DNA of 64,000 nt from the NCBI RefSeq assembly GCF_030848805.1, contig NC_092362.1, forward strand, positions 4,340,001 through 4,404,000. Direction: 5' to 3'. Below are positions 23,601 through 38,004 of this stretch, piece after piece. The notes under the pieces were generated by a model. The model was not told the DNA's origin. It did no database searches and saw only the letters and a list, made by a program, of their open reading frames with translations. Position numbers and translations under genes: made by a program. Origin of the DNA: Temnothorax longispinosus (Eukaryota > Arthropoda > Insecta > Hymenoptera > Formicidae). The number at the start of each line of letters is the position of its first letter. The first letter of the stretch is position 1.

Positions 23601-26600
23601 CACAATATACTCAATTTATTTCTATGCATTAATCAGTTATTATTATTCCTTGAAATTTCTAGTTATTTATAACTTATTTTTTAATTCTATATTTGTTTTT
23701 TTACTATGTAATGATATAATATTTTTTTCTCCAAAAATAGAAGCGGAGTATCATAATTTTACTGATCATATATTAATCCGTCTCTTTTATTATATTAAAC
23801 ATAGATATACGTAATTAATATGCTTATGAGATACAAATAATATATTGCAATTTTATTCGAATTTTTTGAGAATCTAGAAAAACTTTTTTTAGTTATTGAA
23901 ACTCATTAAACACTCGATACAAGTGATTATCATAATTATCACGTTTCATTGGTACTTCCCACGCAACTTGCGGTGATCAAATATCACCGATTTTTCGGAT
24001 AATTGTCTCCAAATAATCCTCTATATCCAAATAATCCACTTTAATCGAATTTCTGTTGGATCCTAATCAGTACCTATGGAGGTACCTATGGAGGACAATC
24101 TGGTGGGACGCTCTCGTTGAAAGTTTCGAGCGCGTTAAACGATCGATCTTCTATTCGACATATACGAATGAGATAGGCAGCCTCGCGCGAGCCTCTCGAG
24201 TAATCATACGTGGAACACCGCGATTGTTCCGCGTCAACAACGTGCTCGGCTTTGACAGGTCTCGGTATATCGTTCTCGCCCCCGTCTTGACCCGTTCACC
24301 AGATATTTTTCACCGATTTTCTGCAAAGTCCGTTATATGGTAGTCCGTTATATGGAGTCAGCTATTATTGGCGTCTTTTATTTCTCCGAAATACTATTTT
24401 AAGTCGCGCGTAAAATGTTAAAAGTTTAATTTTTCAATAGAACGCTGTCGTAAAATAATTGGTTATTACATATCACATTAAAGTCATTTGATATTATTTT
24501 ATAAAATTTTTGTTAAACTGTATTTTAGTCTGTTTTTTTAACGAAAGAGAATAATAATATCCGTGTGTATATAAAAGTTTTATACTTAAAAGAAATCGCA
24601 CCGATAAAAAACAAATTTTAATTTACAGAATGTCAACCTTATATGAAAATGTTTTCATTTCTTACATAAAAAGATGACTTTTTAATTTGAAACGTGAACT
24701 TTGTAATTAAATCTTTCGCTTATTTACAGATTTTTTGTTCTATAGAAAATATCTCAGAAAATTGATGTAAAACATTTTATGTATATGCAATGGCCCGATT
24801 TTCTACGCACTTAGAATCTAATTTTGCTTTTTGTAGGTGAAGCCCAGATGATCTAATAATTCTGATTAGGGAATAAAGCTTTGATATGAATTCCCGCCGA
24901 TGATATTGCATCAAACTGATCACGCAGCAAAACTCAAAACAAACTCAGAGTTTCTGTTCGAGGTATGACGCTCTCGTCGCCCTACATCCGCGAGAGTATC
25001 TCATGAATGCGAAGATTAGTTTGCTATCCTCTATCGTGACGTACGTCTATATACGACGATTCTATTTGTAATTCCAACGTTTCCTTTCACATAATTTTTT
25101 TTCTTCCCGTTACCGCCCGCGCGTTTCCGCTGATCCTTCACAGAACGTTACATTGAATCTGCAGCAATTTGCAGTATATTCGCAATTGGCGGTAAAGTGT
25201 CGCTAAAATTAAATATTCCTATAATATAATATTAAAGTAAAAAAGATATGTACTTTTGCCTCAACAAAGGGTGGCCGTTATTTTACACGAGAAAATTGAA
25301 AAGAGCGTAAAATTAAAACAAAACTTTAATTGAATAAATGTGAAAAGATTTATTAGGTCGTTGCGGATACAAAAACGGCTGGATTTTAACTTCAAATCTA
25401 AAGTTTTATTATTCAATTAAAATGTTGAACGAAATATAATCATAATTTCATAAATAAATAGTTATTATCTGTATAACGTATCTTGCAAGGAAATATTTTT
25501 TATTGTTTTACAATACAGTATCTTATCTAAATTGAAAGAAGCACCTCCACATTTTTTTTCAAAAGAAAGATAACAATTATGTGAAGAAGGCATCTGAAGT
25601 TTGAACGTCGTTTTTCATCAGATGGAAATACAAGAGACTCGGAGAATCGCATTAAGATTAATTAACACGGAACTATTAACCGCTATATAATATAAACCTA
25701 TAAATCCATACCGAATATGCATGCGTGAGTCTATAATGGGGGGAGAATATAATCGAATCGCCGCGGCTTATTATGGCTAATAACCGCACAGATTATCCGC
25801 GATGCAATCGGCTAAACTGATTTTCTAGGTGCATTACGATGAACCTGCAGCAAATACGGTTCGCGTAATCGGCGTATACGTTCTGCGTGCAGAAAAGGAT
25901 GAATGTAATCAGAATTATCAATGACGTGCATAACGTGACGTGTGAAATGCTGGCGATTTTTCGATAAGACAAAGGGAATCTTTCGCGAGATACGAAAGGC
26001 GCGCGATCGATCGAACGTTCATTTACCTTTTCTACCTATTTATCTAGGCTTAATCGCGTAATGTTAAAGTCCGTGCCACGATATCGTTAGAAAAACGTTG
26101 ACCTAATTTTCGCCGATGAATCCACATGTCTAATCGTCCGTAAACAAAACTGCAGATTTGTATAGCCTCAGTTCTATATGCTATCGTCGCTGTCAATCTC
26201 CGAAAAATGGGAAGGCATATTTCTCTTTCCTTTTCGAGACAAAGCCACCCAAGTATTTTTTTCGCGGAAAGGCGATTTGTAAAACTTCATATAATAGGTA
26301 TCGATATGAAGAAATCCTATTATCGGATTTCTTTTCCCCCTGAAAATCTATCGTGTTGATAGATTTTCGTGTTACGCGCGTGTCGTGTTACATAAATTGA
26401 TAACGGAACAGGAAGAGCGGAATAACTGATACTGTTAGCTGAAGATAGAAGCGAAACTATTTTTATTTACCCGAAAGAACGAAGCACGCGCTATATTGCA
26501 ATCTTTTGCTTTTATCGTGATACATTCTTTGCTTTGCATTTCAGAACATTCGTATTTTTGCGCAACACTCTTCAAAATCTCTTATTTGTACAATCAAATT

Positions 26601-29600
26601 TGTTTAGGAGCTTTGTTTTAATCTCAAGCGTATATATACGCAATATTTGCTCTAATATCTGTATCGAGATTTTTCAACGCGTGCGTCTTGTGTAAATAAG
26701 GGTAAAAGGGCGCCACGTTCCATTTCTCCCGCAGAGAGCCGGAGCTTCCGACGCTGTTCGCAATTGGCGGTTTGTTATCTCGGCAAAAATGTCGCGTTCG
26801 CCGAGAGGACGATTTTTGCACGGCCCGCCCGCGGAGAGGCCCCGATCTCATCTGTCTCGCCGATATGTAATTAGAACGGCGTACAATGGGTACCACGTGC
26901 CATTTATCGCGAATACGAATCGTAGCGCGGCCCGGCGTTCCGGGGGGACCGATACGGCGGACGCGTAGCGTCAGCGGAGGACGGAAAAAGAATCGGCGGC
27001 GACGATAAACGATAAAAGTGTGTAAAATTAGAAGCAATTACACCCGAAGGCTGTCGCCGCGGGTAAAGCCGGCGCTTCGCCGCTGGCTTTATCTGCATAA
27101 CCGGCGCCGAAGAGCTGAAATCGCGCTATCTTTAACGTTTTATGCCGCGCCACGACTGTCGCGCGATGGTCACTCCTCTCTGCTTGTAAACTTTTCGCAG
27201 TCGCAGTCATCGACGGTAATGACAAGTTCAATACCGGCTCGCACTGGAAACACCATTGGCGAAAGTGTGTAAAGGTACGATCGTGTAGCATTAGATTGAC
27301 ATGTTTGCGCCTTAGTAGCGAATAGTATATGCATTTCTTGAAAGAAAACGAGATACTTACATCATCGAAAGACATTTGTTGATGGCAATTGCATAGCAAA
27401 TTGCACAGCAATTGGATAATACTGGGCAAGAAAAAGTAGCAATGGTTTTTCTCAAATATATTATATTTATTTCTATTTTATTAAAATTAAAATTTAATAA
27501 AATGAAGATTGCCAATATTGAATACAACAAATTGCTATTGCAGTCCTTTTTTATTTTTATTAAATTAATTTTTTTTTAATATATAAATATTATATACATA
27601 TGTGAGTGGTTTAACGCACTTTTTGTTTAAAAACACATCAATCCGACTTTCGAAATGTTTTTGCAAAGCTTGCGTAGTGTTTATACTAATCAGCGATATG
27701 GATAAGCGACGTGACGATAGTTTTAATTAGATTTACTCATTTAAGTGCTAGCTTATCTTTTCGCTGGCGCCGTCGTTGAATCGTCATTATTCCAAAATGA
27801 TTGAGTTAGTTACGTCAATTAGATAATGATCTGAGAGATTGGTATCGTCCACTGAACGCTAGTTAATGACCACTCTAATAATAGTGGAACACACGTGCCC
27901 AAGATGCCTTTGAGTTAGCATCGACATTAACCATAATTTCACTTCCCATTCCGACGCGAGCATTCTCGTTGAGAAATTCTGACCATTTTGGGTTTTATAT
28001 ATTTTGGGTTAAGGTCTGGCCTTAACAAATCGTAACATTCTCTCTCAACCGTAATTAATTTGACATTTAAATATATGTAAACTCCGATCTCCGGCTGCAA
28101 ATCTTTCTAGATTTTATTCATTTAATTATATTAAAGAAATCTTGAGAATCAACAAAATTGCAATTAATAAATTTAAAAGTTTTATCTGATTGTAAATTAA
28201 ATAGAGTTATAATAATTAATTATTTCTTTCTGTGTTTAATTTGAATTAATACTTTCTATCTCAGATATTTATTTCAGATTTAAAAAATTAATTTTGAGAA
28301 AACTGTAAATACTCCTCGCAATCTTCAGAAATACAAGATGTGAAAGTCAATCTTTCTCAGAGTTTCAGGTAGCTACGTTTATCTCAAATAATTTAGCAAA
28401 ATGTATTTCTCGTTTTTGCTCGTAGAATATACATATTTACAGAATACTTAGACATACGAACGCCAACGTCATCAAGCGCAAACTTTAAATTTATCTTTCC
28501 GTCGCCTACGTCTCGCATCTTTTACAAGTTGTAAATTCTCTCTTCCGCGCCGCTACTTCGCTCATATTAAGGCGGATGATAAAGGTTTATCGCTCGTTGC
28601 ACAGGAAAAATGCGTAAAAAATCGTCGTCGTATAATCGCTAATCAAACCGCGGCGGTTTATACACGCCACGATCGTCGTGGCTCTATGTCTTCGCTTATC
28701 ATTTTACGGAGGAGAATCATTCTGTTCGGCGTCACGGGGGATGAAGTGTATACGTACATGCGTGTAGTGTTTGCGCGCAATGCCGTTGTTAACAGATAAT
28801 CGATACCGAAACGATCACGAGAGTATTTCGAAATTGGAGGCAGAGCGAGAAAATGGACTTTACAACGACTTTTAATTGCGATTAGGATGCATTAATTTCA
28901 GTGCCCGTGACGTAAAGCGTATCGTAAGATTTAGAAATATAAGATTCGCAAGATATATAAGTTTCTCTCGATATTGATATCCTCTGTATATTCCGTGTAT
29001 TCTGTACTTAATTATTCTCTTAGAAAGGACAAAGTATAAGAGTCGCATTCCCAATATGACGTAAGAAACTAAAGAATTTAAATCACTTTGCGACGTTTTT
29101 CTCGATTCCTACAAAATATCGAAGCTGATGAATTAATCTCGTGTCTTCTCGCGTGCGCAATAGTTTCTCTTTGTTCTCTATTTACTTGATCGCATAATTA
29201 AAGGAAGCGAAGACGGAAATGTTAAATATATTTCAAATTCTCCGTTTCATTCTGCGAGTCTCTCGTCAATTTAGAGTCCTAAGCGGAAGTTTAATTGGAC
29301 GCCATCCTTGTAATTTCTGAGATATATATATAACGACATTTTTTTGCATTTCTAAGCTTGGTTAAAAATTTTATTGAAGTAAAATCTACCCGAGAGAGAT
29401 TAAATGTCTCGTTGCCTGGTCTCTTACTATTTAATATGTAACTCTCATATACGCACACATACGAAGATGTGCGTGTACTTTAGTTGTTTTTATTTTATTT
29501 TATACTAATTGCTTCGATGCGGGTAGAACGGGAGCAATCTGACGCGGTCTGCATATCAAAATAATCTGAAACGGAGCCGGCTTATCAGGAGCCTCTTCGT

Positions 29601-31719
29601 TTAGACTCGATCGTTGACCCTGCACGAATAAGTTGCGCTCCGATCGCCCTACGTTTTCCCTCGCTCGATCGGCACTCTGTTCTCTTCTTTCCTCCCAATT
29701 TCGTTCTCGTAATATTTCACAAACGAGTATGAGGTAACCCAATGCGTCTTTCATAAGGAAAACGCATCGGGTTACCCGCGGCGCCGAAGCCTTTTACGGT
29801 TTCTTTCGCTCAGGCGAATGCAACGAACGAGAAATGAAAGGCTGTCCGCGATGGAATATATCGCTGGCGATCGATTCATAAACTGGTGAAAAAATGGGAG
29901 AAAAATTTATTATACGCGAAGTCATAAAACGCTTAAACACAAAGCCGCACGTATACGTAATGCGCGGCTTCGCGCGAGCTCATTTTAAACAATTTTCCCG
30001 GTTACGGCCGGACAAATGTTCCATGTCACGTAACTCGGTTTGATATTATTTATTTCAATTTTATCTTAAATCTTTCATTAAAAAGTTTCTGAAGGGAAAA
30101 TTTAGTAACTTTAGAATTAATTTAATTTATTAATTTGTTATAGAATTTTTTTAATACGTGATATTTATGAAAAATATAAAAATAGTAAAATAGATCTGGG
30201 AAAAATATACACGAATCAGCCTTGAAGAAGTCTTTTCTTCTTTCGTGCGTCTGTATATAAATTTGCATCGGGTTGTGCAACCTAACTTTTGTCGTCATAA
30301 AGAAATGTGTATTTTGAAATAAAACCTTGTATCAAAAAGTATTCCTCAAAAGTATTCCTCTTATAGAAGAATGTTTTCTTCATTATTACAACAATTAAAA
30401 GTAAAGCGCCGTTTCCTTTGTCTTTCGCTAAACATGGGGGTGACATACTTATATCAGCCGTCGCGTTCCCTTCAACTATATCTAACTCCGAATACCTTCG
30501 CGACTAGCTAGAAAGTACCGGGTGGGATGTGCTTCTGCGTCTCAGTATCATGTATGGACCACGGATGTGGTATGCAGGCTCATTGTTAACAACCTTTGAT
30601 CCTTAATTCATGTTCATCCGTCTTCAAATAATGACAATGTTAGAGTATGTAGACCACGCTTCATACAAACTCCGTTAACATTTGCAGCACCGCTCTTTTC
30701 CAGCAAAATGTCGAGATACAGCTGTCGCGAAGCGTTTCGAAACCGAGTATTATCTCTTAATTAATTAGGGACTTCGCATTCTGACGTTTATTCATCGTGC
30801 GATGGATAATGACGGTGGCTTCATCGCGGTCGATCGGTGGATTGAAGGAACGAAACTCGTTAATTCAGATTGGCTGATATTTCAGACGCTATAAGGAAAG
30901 TTTTTGTTGAAATCTGTCAGGCCGATTTAAGGACCTTTCCGCGATGAAAAGAGTCGATGTGGAAACTTTCTTCCTCGCGCACTCAGTTTTCAAAAGCTCC
31001 TTCGCAGACGTTTACATTTAACACAATAGAGATTATGCACAACACGGTTTGTTCTCGGAAGTTTATTTATGATACCCTAAACATTTAAGAACTAATAAGA
31101 GATAATTTTTGAGATAAGGATAATTTTAAGAGATAATTTTAAGAGAATTAGGAGAGTTTTCATGAAATTCTTAATGAAAAATTGTGCTCATAACACTCTA
31201 CAAGAGTACGCGTTGTTGTACGACAGAATGACCGAAGGTGAGAGAATAGAATGAGTGAGAAATTATTCGAGCCTCTCTCTCGAAGGTGGCAGTTAAATTA
31301 AATTCGGTTATACGTGCAATCGCCGCGCATCACGTCGGCGAGCACATCGCCGCTCATTAAAGCGATGCTCTGGAATTAAAGCGCGGCGGCACCGCGTGTG
31401 TCGCCGGTAAAGTGATGAATGAATGAACGAACCGGTCCCCTTTGTGAAAGAGCTCACCGACTACTTTACTGAATGGATCTTTAATACGCGAGTGAAAAAG
31501 CATCTCGCATCAGCTGTGTTGGTGAGCTCGCAACTATTTTACAAAGGTCATAATAATAATGATTGCAATATTAAAAATTTCGTGCTTCAGTATTAACTAA
31601 AACAGAGATATTATACACTTTAATAAATATCTTTTTAATAAGTTTTAAGAAATTTTTAATAATGTTTCAATATAATTTATATATTCATGTATGTTGAAAA
31701 ATAGTATCTTTTATTTCTT

Positions 31720-31870
31720 AAACTTTATATTCTTTTATTTCAATATAATTGCTTATGAAAAAAAAAAAAAGAAAACATTAAAAAAAGTTTTTTTTTTAAA
31801 CTTTATATTCTTTTATTTCAATATAATTGCTTATGAAAAAAAAAAAAAAAACATTAAAAGAAGTTTTTTA
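31720..31870. repeat. 78-bp tandem duplication
   Basis: Two adjacent copies (31720-31797 and 31798-31870) each read AAACTTTATATTCTTTTATT, continue to TTGCTTATG, then an A-run and ACATTAAAA. They differ mainly in A- and T-run lengths. This is most simply replication slippage. Confidence 0.9.
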
Positions 31871-34800
31871 AACAAAAATGTGATGAAACTAAATTATTAA
31901 AAAGATCCCAGAATAGAATATGAAATATTGATAAGATAGTAATACGTACCGTGATACGATGCCAAGCTTCTCCTTTCATTATCAACATTTCATGAAAGAA
32001 GCCAGTTACTTCTAAATATTCTACGTCGTCCACGTGTAAGAACATAGGCGAGAACATTAGGTAGCAAATGACACGTCGCCGTGCTATTACTTAATATAAT
32101 GCTCCGTCGACACTTCAACAAACCGGCGACATTTGAATAAGACTGCCATTTTTTAGAACGTTACGCTACATTGAACGACTACGCTGCCCCTTTTCCCTTG
32201 ATTTACATTTTAATTCGCTCCCTCGGCTGACGCTCGCATTATCTACTTTTATTTTAATTAGAGGAAAAAATATACAAGCGTCTTTAATTATACGAATAAG
32301 TAACATCTTGTTTGTATCTTCCAAATATATTTTCATAATAATAATCTTCTTTCTCGTCTTTTCTCAAAAATAATTTATCGTTTTTGAAATGGACACATTA
32401 AACTCGAATATATTGCAATATAAATGCTCGTGGAGTTTTACAGTAACGCATAATAGTAACAGGATGACAATTATATAAATATCCATTTTAATCTCACGGA
32501 AATATACATTTCTCAAATAAACGAGGTGACATATAACAGACGTAACAGTACCAGAAATTCAAGATTATCTCATTTCGCGATGGTAAAATTCTCAAAATAT
32601 TACAGGATAATGTTCCTCAATCCTTTCTTGCTTCTATAATATTTTCCTTACGTTTAAATCAATATTAGTTTTAACAGTTTGTTATTTTTTTCTAAATTGT
32701 CAAAAAATTCCTTAAAGTTTTCTTACACTTTTTGAGACTTTCTTTCAAGTACGCTCGCGCGTGGAATTTTTGACGCGTGACATTTAGTTAACGGATTAGT
32801 TCAGGATTTTGCTATCGGAATTTCTAAATACGGACCGAAATGATTACGACAATTTTTCTTTTGTATTTCAGCCATCGATGTGACCGATTAGCCGTCTGAC
32901 GTTAACGCCGCGCTTATGTCGCAAATCGACAAGTTAAAATGTCGCTCACTCCTCCATGGATCGAACTGAAAAATTGCTCTCGTGTTTCGAAAATAAACAG
33001 TATATTCCGTTCCATAAATAGCCAATATCCAATATCCCGTAAATTGCAAATATTTGAAAATATCCGTGTTGCAGTTTTAAACATGACATGCAAAATTGGA
33101 AATGCGATCATCGAATTTTAAAGTTAAGAGTTTCCATGTTTCGGATTACTGTTTACGAGAGAAGAATATATCCATCGGTGATACTTCGAGCGAAAGTGGA
33201 TCGCTCGATGAATCGTGTTTTTTCATCAGGACAACGTCGCCGTCGCCTTGTGTTGTCTCAAGGCGAAACGATGTTCCGCCCGAGATTATATTCTCCCGAG
33301 ATATATATATGTGTGTATCAAACGCGATTAAATCATATAGGCATCAATGTAAACTAATTATCTCCGTCTCGCCGATGTTTACCGGTATTATTACATTTCG
33401 TCGGGGAAGATCGAGGATTGCCGAAAAGAAAAGGCGATATCCTCTTTATCTCTTTCACGTTTGATAAACGAGCCGAAGAGGATAACATGCAGATTCGAGA
33501 TTGATGAGGCTAGCTGACATTGCAGCTTACCGAGATTGCTTGAGAGTGGTGATCAGGTAATTCAAAGCAAATATAATGGGACATGTTGCAGCTCGATATA
33601 AAATTGCGTTAAATAATTCATTATTTTATTTATTGCTTATCATGAAGTTTATATATGTATATGTATATATAAACTTGAATTTTATAACTCTGTTATAGAG
33701 ATTTATTTTATAATTTTGGCTTTTGATAAAAAATTCTAGTCAAATTTAAATAGACTTTTAGTTTAATACTTGGATTATTTTTGTGTATGATTCTTTTCTC
33801 TTATATTTAAATTTGTTTAAAAAAAATGTACGAATAAGAATAATGGCGGATAGAAACGGTAACTTGAAACGATGCGCTCCATGTCGGACTATAAAATTAC
33901 TCGTTCTACTTCTTATTACGATTCATAATACTCGTTTTAACGAATGCGCAACGGAAAATTCGATACTTAGATCCAAAATACATTATGATATGCGATATTT
34001 CTGTGAAAGAGGCAAAAGATAATAATACAGTACTATAATAACTGACACGCGAGATTTCATCGAAATCAAAAAACGATATCGCTATGTCACGCTGGAAGTT
34101 TTGCCAGTAATGAAAATGGATAGTCTTTATGAAAAATTTGGAAATGAGAGAGATGAAATAAAAGGGAAAAGGAAAGTCAGCCGTTTAATTAAAAAAAATA
34201 ATAATAATACCGGAAGCTGTTACAAAGTGTCTGTTATTAATCCTAAAATTGCAAAAATTCGCACTGCTGTAAAAACATTTATGAAAAGCTGAGGGAAAGA
34301 TAATTTATACAAATTATGTTTCAGTCTAAGCCCGCAATCTGTATATTCTGTGTTAAAAACGTGGTTTTGTTAACTACATATGTTGGGAAGCGTCTACGAC
34401 GGTTCGTCGCAAATTGCATAAAGCTCGCGTAAACGAAATTCATTACAGCTTAAAACGATCGGGCAACTGTAGAAACGGAGTATGTAGTGTATGTACTTTA
34501 ATTAATTTTACGAAGGACAATTGGAAATATGTATATCGTTCTTTTTTTTATAATGGGTGGTTGGTGTTCCCGAAAAACTGTCTCGTCGCAAACAAATTTC
34601 CATCAAAACAGATTTCCCATTATTGTTTTCCTGTATCGTGGATAGACTTCTCTTGCTTTATTTGTTCTTTGACAAACAAATTGAGGATGCAGGACGACTT
34701 GTTTCCGTAGATTCCTAGCATTCATACATGCTATTTGCTGCGCGTGTGTGCGTTTGAAAGTATTTGAAAATCTGCATTCCGTCGCTCGTGACTCGAAACG

Positions 34801-35443
34801 GTATTTATTAACAATCCATCGATAACAAATAAAAGTACAATAACTAATTGTAAGTTATTCGTGAAAAGATCTCTATTTATTTATCACAGCTGTGCTTGTG
34901 AGAGGCGATATACAAAAAAAAAACGAAACCACACATCCAATATCTCGCTGGTACGGAGTAAGAGTTAATAAAGCAAGAAGAAAGGTTTCGCGAACTTTAC
35001 ACACGTAAGGAAGTAAGTTTACGATCGGAAGTATTGTTCAGCAGCCAAGTTGAAGGAAGTTGGAAGAACTAGGAAAACATAAAACATGGTAGGATAAATG
35101 AGAGACTTTACGCGCAAAAATATTGTTTCGCTCTCGTCGATTTTTCGAAGCGAATAAATATGCATTTTTAATATAATAAGTGTAATAAACAGCGACCGAT
35201 GTATGTTTACGACACAGAGTAAATGGATACTGATATTTTTAGTAATTTTATATGTTGGTCATCAGCGTTACTGATATCAAATTGTACATATATAATGTGA
35301 GATTACATTTCCAATTTTCGCATAAAATTTCAAAACGGAATAGCAATTTGCGTATAAAAGGCAAATGTATATAAGTCGCTAATTATCATTAGCATAAAAT
35401 CTCGTCTAATAACTGATAGTATTAATGAATAAATAAGAAATGT

Positions 35444-35910
35444 ACAGGGTGTCCCAGGAGGAAAGACTACTTTCCGAGGTGATGGTATCGGTTATATTAA
35501 GCAAAAATGTTTATATAAGCGAATGGCCTACTTCCGAGACACAGCTATTTGAATGTACAGTTGCAAAATTAGTGATGAGAAAGATACATGCTTCACCCAG
35601 TGGACTGTTGTGACTGTTGTAGAAGTGTTGTTAAAATTGCCGCACATCTTCACAAATATGTCGCACAAATGCAGCAGCATGGCATTGCCATCGCAGAAGT
35701 CGTAAACATACAGCATAGATATCTGCATATTCGCCACTGCGTGAAGCATGTATCTTTCTTATCGGTAATTTTGCTGTACATTCAAATAGCTCCATCTCAG
35801 AAACCGTTCGGAATAGGACACTCGTTCATATGAACATTTTTGCTTAAAATGACCGATACTATACCCAGCTCTCGGAGCAGTGGACCTTTCCTCCTGAGAC
35901 ACCTTGTGTA
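35444..35910. mobile_element. non-autonomous TIR element (MITE), about 465 bp, arms about 165 bp
   Basis: The left end reads CAGGGTGTCCCAGGAGGAAAG. The complement of the right end reads CACAAGGTGTCTCAGGAGGAAAG. The arms stay alignable for about 165 bp through words such as AAGCAAAAATGTT, GAGCTATTTGAATGTACAG and AAGATACATGCTTCAC. Both ends abut TA (35443-35444, 35909-35910), as in the Tc1/mariner superfamily. There is no transposase frame, so it would need enzyme from elsewhere. The superfamily is inference from the TA. Confidence 0.75.
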
Positions 35911-36663
35911 ATCCGCGAAGGAAAGCTTCATTCACGTGCCAGCATACGAAATGCCATCCTCTTATAAAGATTTCGCATAAAATATGTCTACAGCTTATAA
36001 AATTGTCGCTCAATTTCATTTGAAAATATAAGGAGATTTCGTTCAAAGCTATCGATATCCTGTTCACCATGAATTCTAAATATTTGATAGCTCTGAGTAC
36101 GAAGTTAAGATAAATCCAGAGCTAACAGAGACTGAAAGAGTTGGGATATTCGGGGAAAAGCGTATGCGTAAGAATTGTCGAAATGTCGTGCGTCAATTTT
36201 CTAAATTATATATTTCCTAAATGACACGTTGTTGCAGGCTTTCATTCACGAGCCACTCAATCAGTGAACATTTACATAGATGACGTACCGGTGGGCATCG
36301 TCACATGCAGATAACGAGAACGTAATTTGAGTCACATTTGCGCATCAATTTACCGCGATAACTCTATTACGCTTGAACAACAATCTCATCTCGAATTTGC
36401 AGCATCATTTGCATATCGGAAAACGAACCAAGAAATATCGCTGCTCGTTGTAGCGCTTTGCAAAATCAGATTTCGACGATTATCGTCTCGATTCGAAGTA
36501 AAGATCTTACGTTGCGCGAATGAAATCAGATTTGCTTCGTTGCTACGTGGTTTGATTTGATAAGGCTTCTTCTACTGAAATATCTCGAATCAATTGCACA
36601 CGTTTTTTGAGCTAACTAAAATAATTGTGGTAAAAGAAAAGTGATGACTGTTATTATTTCTTT

Positions 36664-36690
36664 CTCAATTCTCAATTCTCAATTCTCAAA
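36664..36690. repeat. 7-bp tandem repeat (CTCAATT)n
   Basis: Just under four copies of CTCAATT in the first Dh44 intron, the last ending CTCAAA. A simple sequence repeat with no sign of function. Confidence 0.85.
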
Positions 36691-37981
36691 CAAATTTACA
36701 GTTCTTATTAATTAAAGAGTAGAAAGTAGTATCTGTAATATAATTACACCCGCGCGAAATTATTAAGTGTAGGTATTTATCATGGAAAACGTTCCAGTAT
36801 TATAGTTTATAATAAGTATTTAGTAATATGATTAATAACTTTGTTAAAAGCCTGAGTGGAACGTTGGAATTAGTATTTATTAATATAATATTTCGTATTA
36901 TCGTATTATCTAATCAGTCATCGCTAGTACATTGATCAAATTACCGTCTAACTATGCGTCACATTTGCATTATACTTCATTATCGATCCTTAAAATAACC
37001 GATTATAATTGTTACACAATAGATAAAAGGATATTGTTCGGCATTCTGCATAATTTAGTGCTTAAAATTTAATTTAAATTGTAACAAGAAATATTTCTCC
37101 TTTTCAGATTGGGTAATTAAATCGCATTATCATTAGTAAGACTGAAGAATTGCACGCATTTCTTAATCGTTGAATTTTGATATTTCTGTGCTGTAAGAAT
37201 TTTTGTTTTCTAGATATAAGACGTAATAAAAAATAGATTAAATTGAACAATAGGAGCCGGTGCTTATTATTTAATTGCAATTTATTCGTTTTTTTAATTG
37301 TATTACAGAATCTCGAGATATATATTCGTACTAAAAAAAAATATGAGACAATTTTGATTGTGTACTTAAGATTTAAAGTCTCAATCGCATTATTTTCCGG
37401 TTTCGCAATTTTTCCAAAAAGTGATTATTCTGCCTGTATTTTAAGTTATCTTTTTCTTCACTTTGAAATCAATATTTCTTCAATAAAAAAATATTGAGGA
37501 AATGTGATATTTTCTTCTTTCAGAAGGGAATGATCTTTAATTAACCGCAAAAAATAAAATACGAGGATGATTGAATAACTGTGCTCCGTTGTTGATTCAG
37601 TTTGCAGGTCTCTTTTAACGTCCACGTTGTCTACTAATTGTCCAAGTTGCCTAACGAACAGTCACATGGCTTGTCGCGCAATACTTTGATAACGAGACAC
37701 CTAATCCCCTTTGACCAGTGTACCAGTCTCTGTCTAGACATTAAAAATCCACGTGACGAACCTTATGACACTGGCACAACTAGAAAGAAAAGATAGTAAT
37801 AGAGGGAACGGGACTGGAATCAAGACATGGAATCGAGTCGCCAGTCGACTCGCAGCGTGTAATTGAAAAGCGGGACGGCAGCCCTAAATTACGATGGCGG
37901 TAAATTAAGCCCCTTGGTGTTAATGGACCCGGACGATGACGACAACGAAAACGGCGGTAACGGATAGGGCAACGTAGGGCA

Positions 37982-38004
37982 ACGACGACGACGACGACGA
38001 CGAC
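37982..38004. repeat. trinucleotide microsatellite (ACG)n
   Basis: About 7.5 uninterrupted ACG units. On the minus strand it creates a spurious poly-Val start in an open frame, which I do not accept as a gene. Confidence 0.9.

Noticed and set aside
24056..24343. 95-codon frame with repeated ACCTATGGAGG and TCCGTTATATGG words
   Set aside because: The short tandem words explain the look; no protein features.
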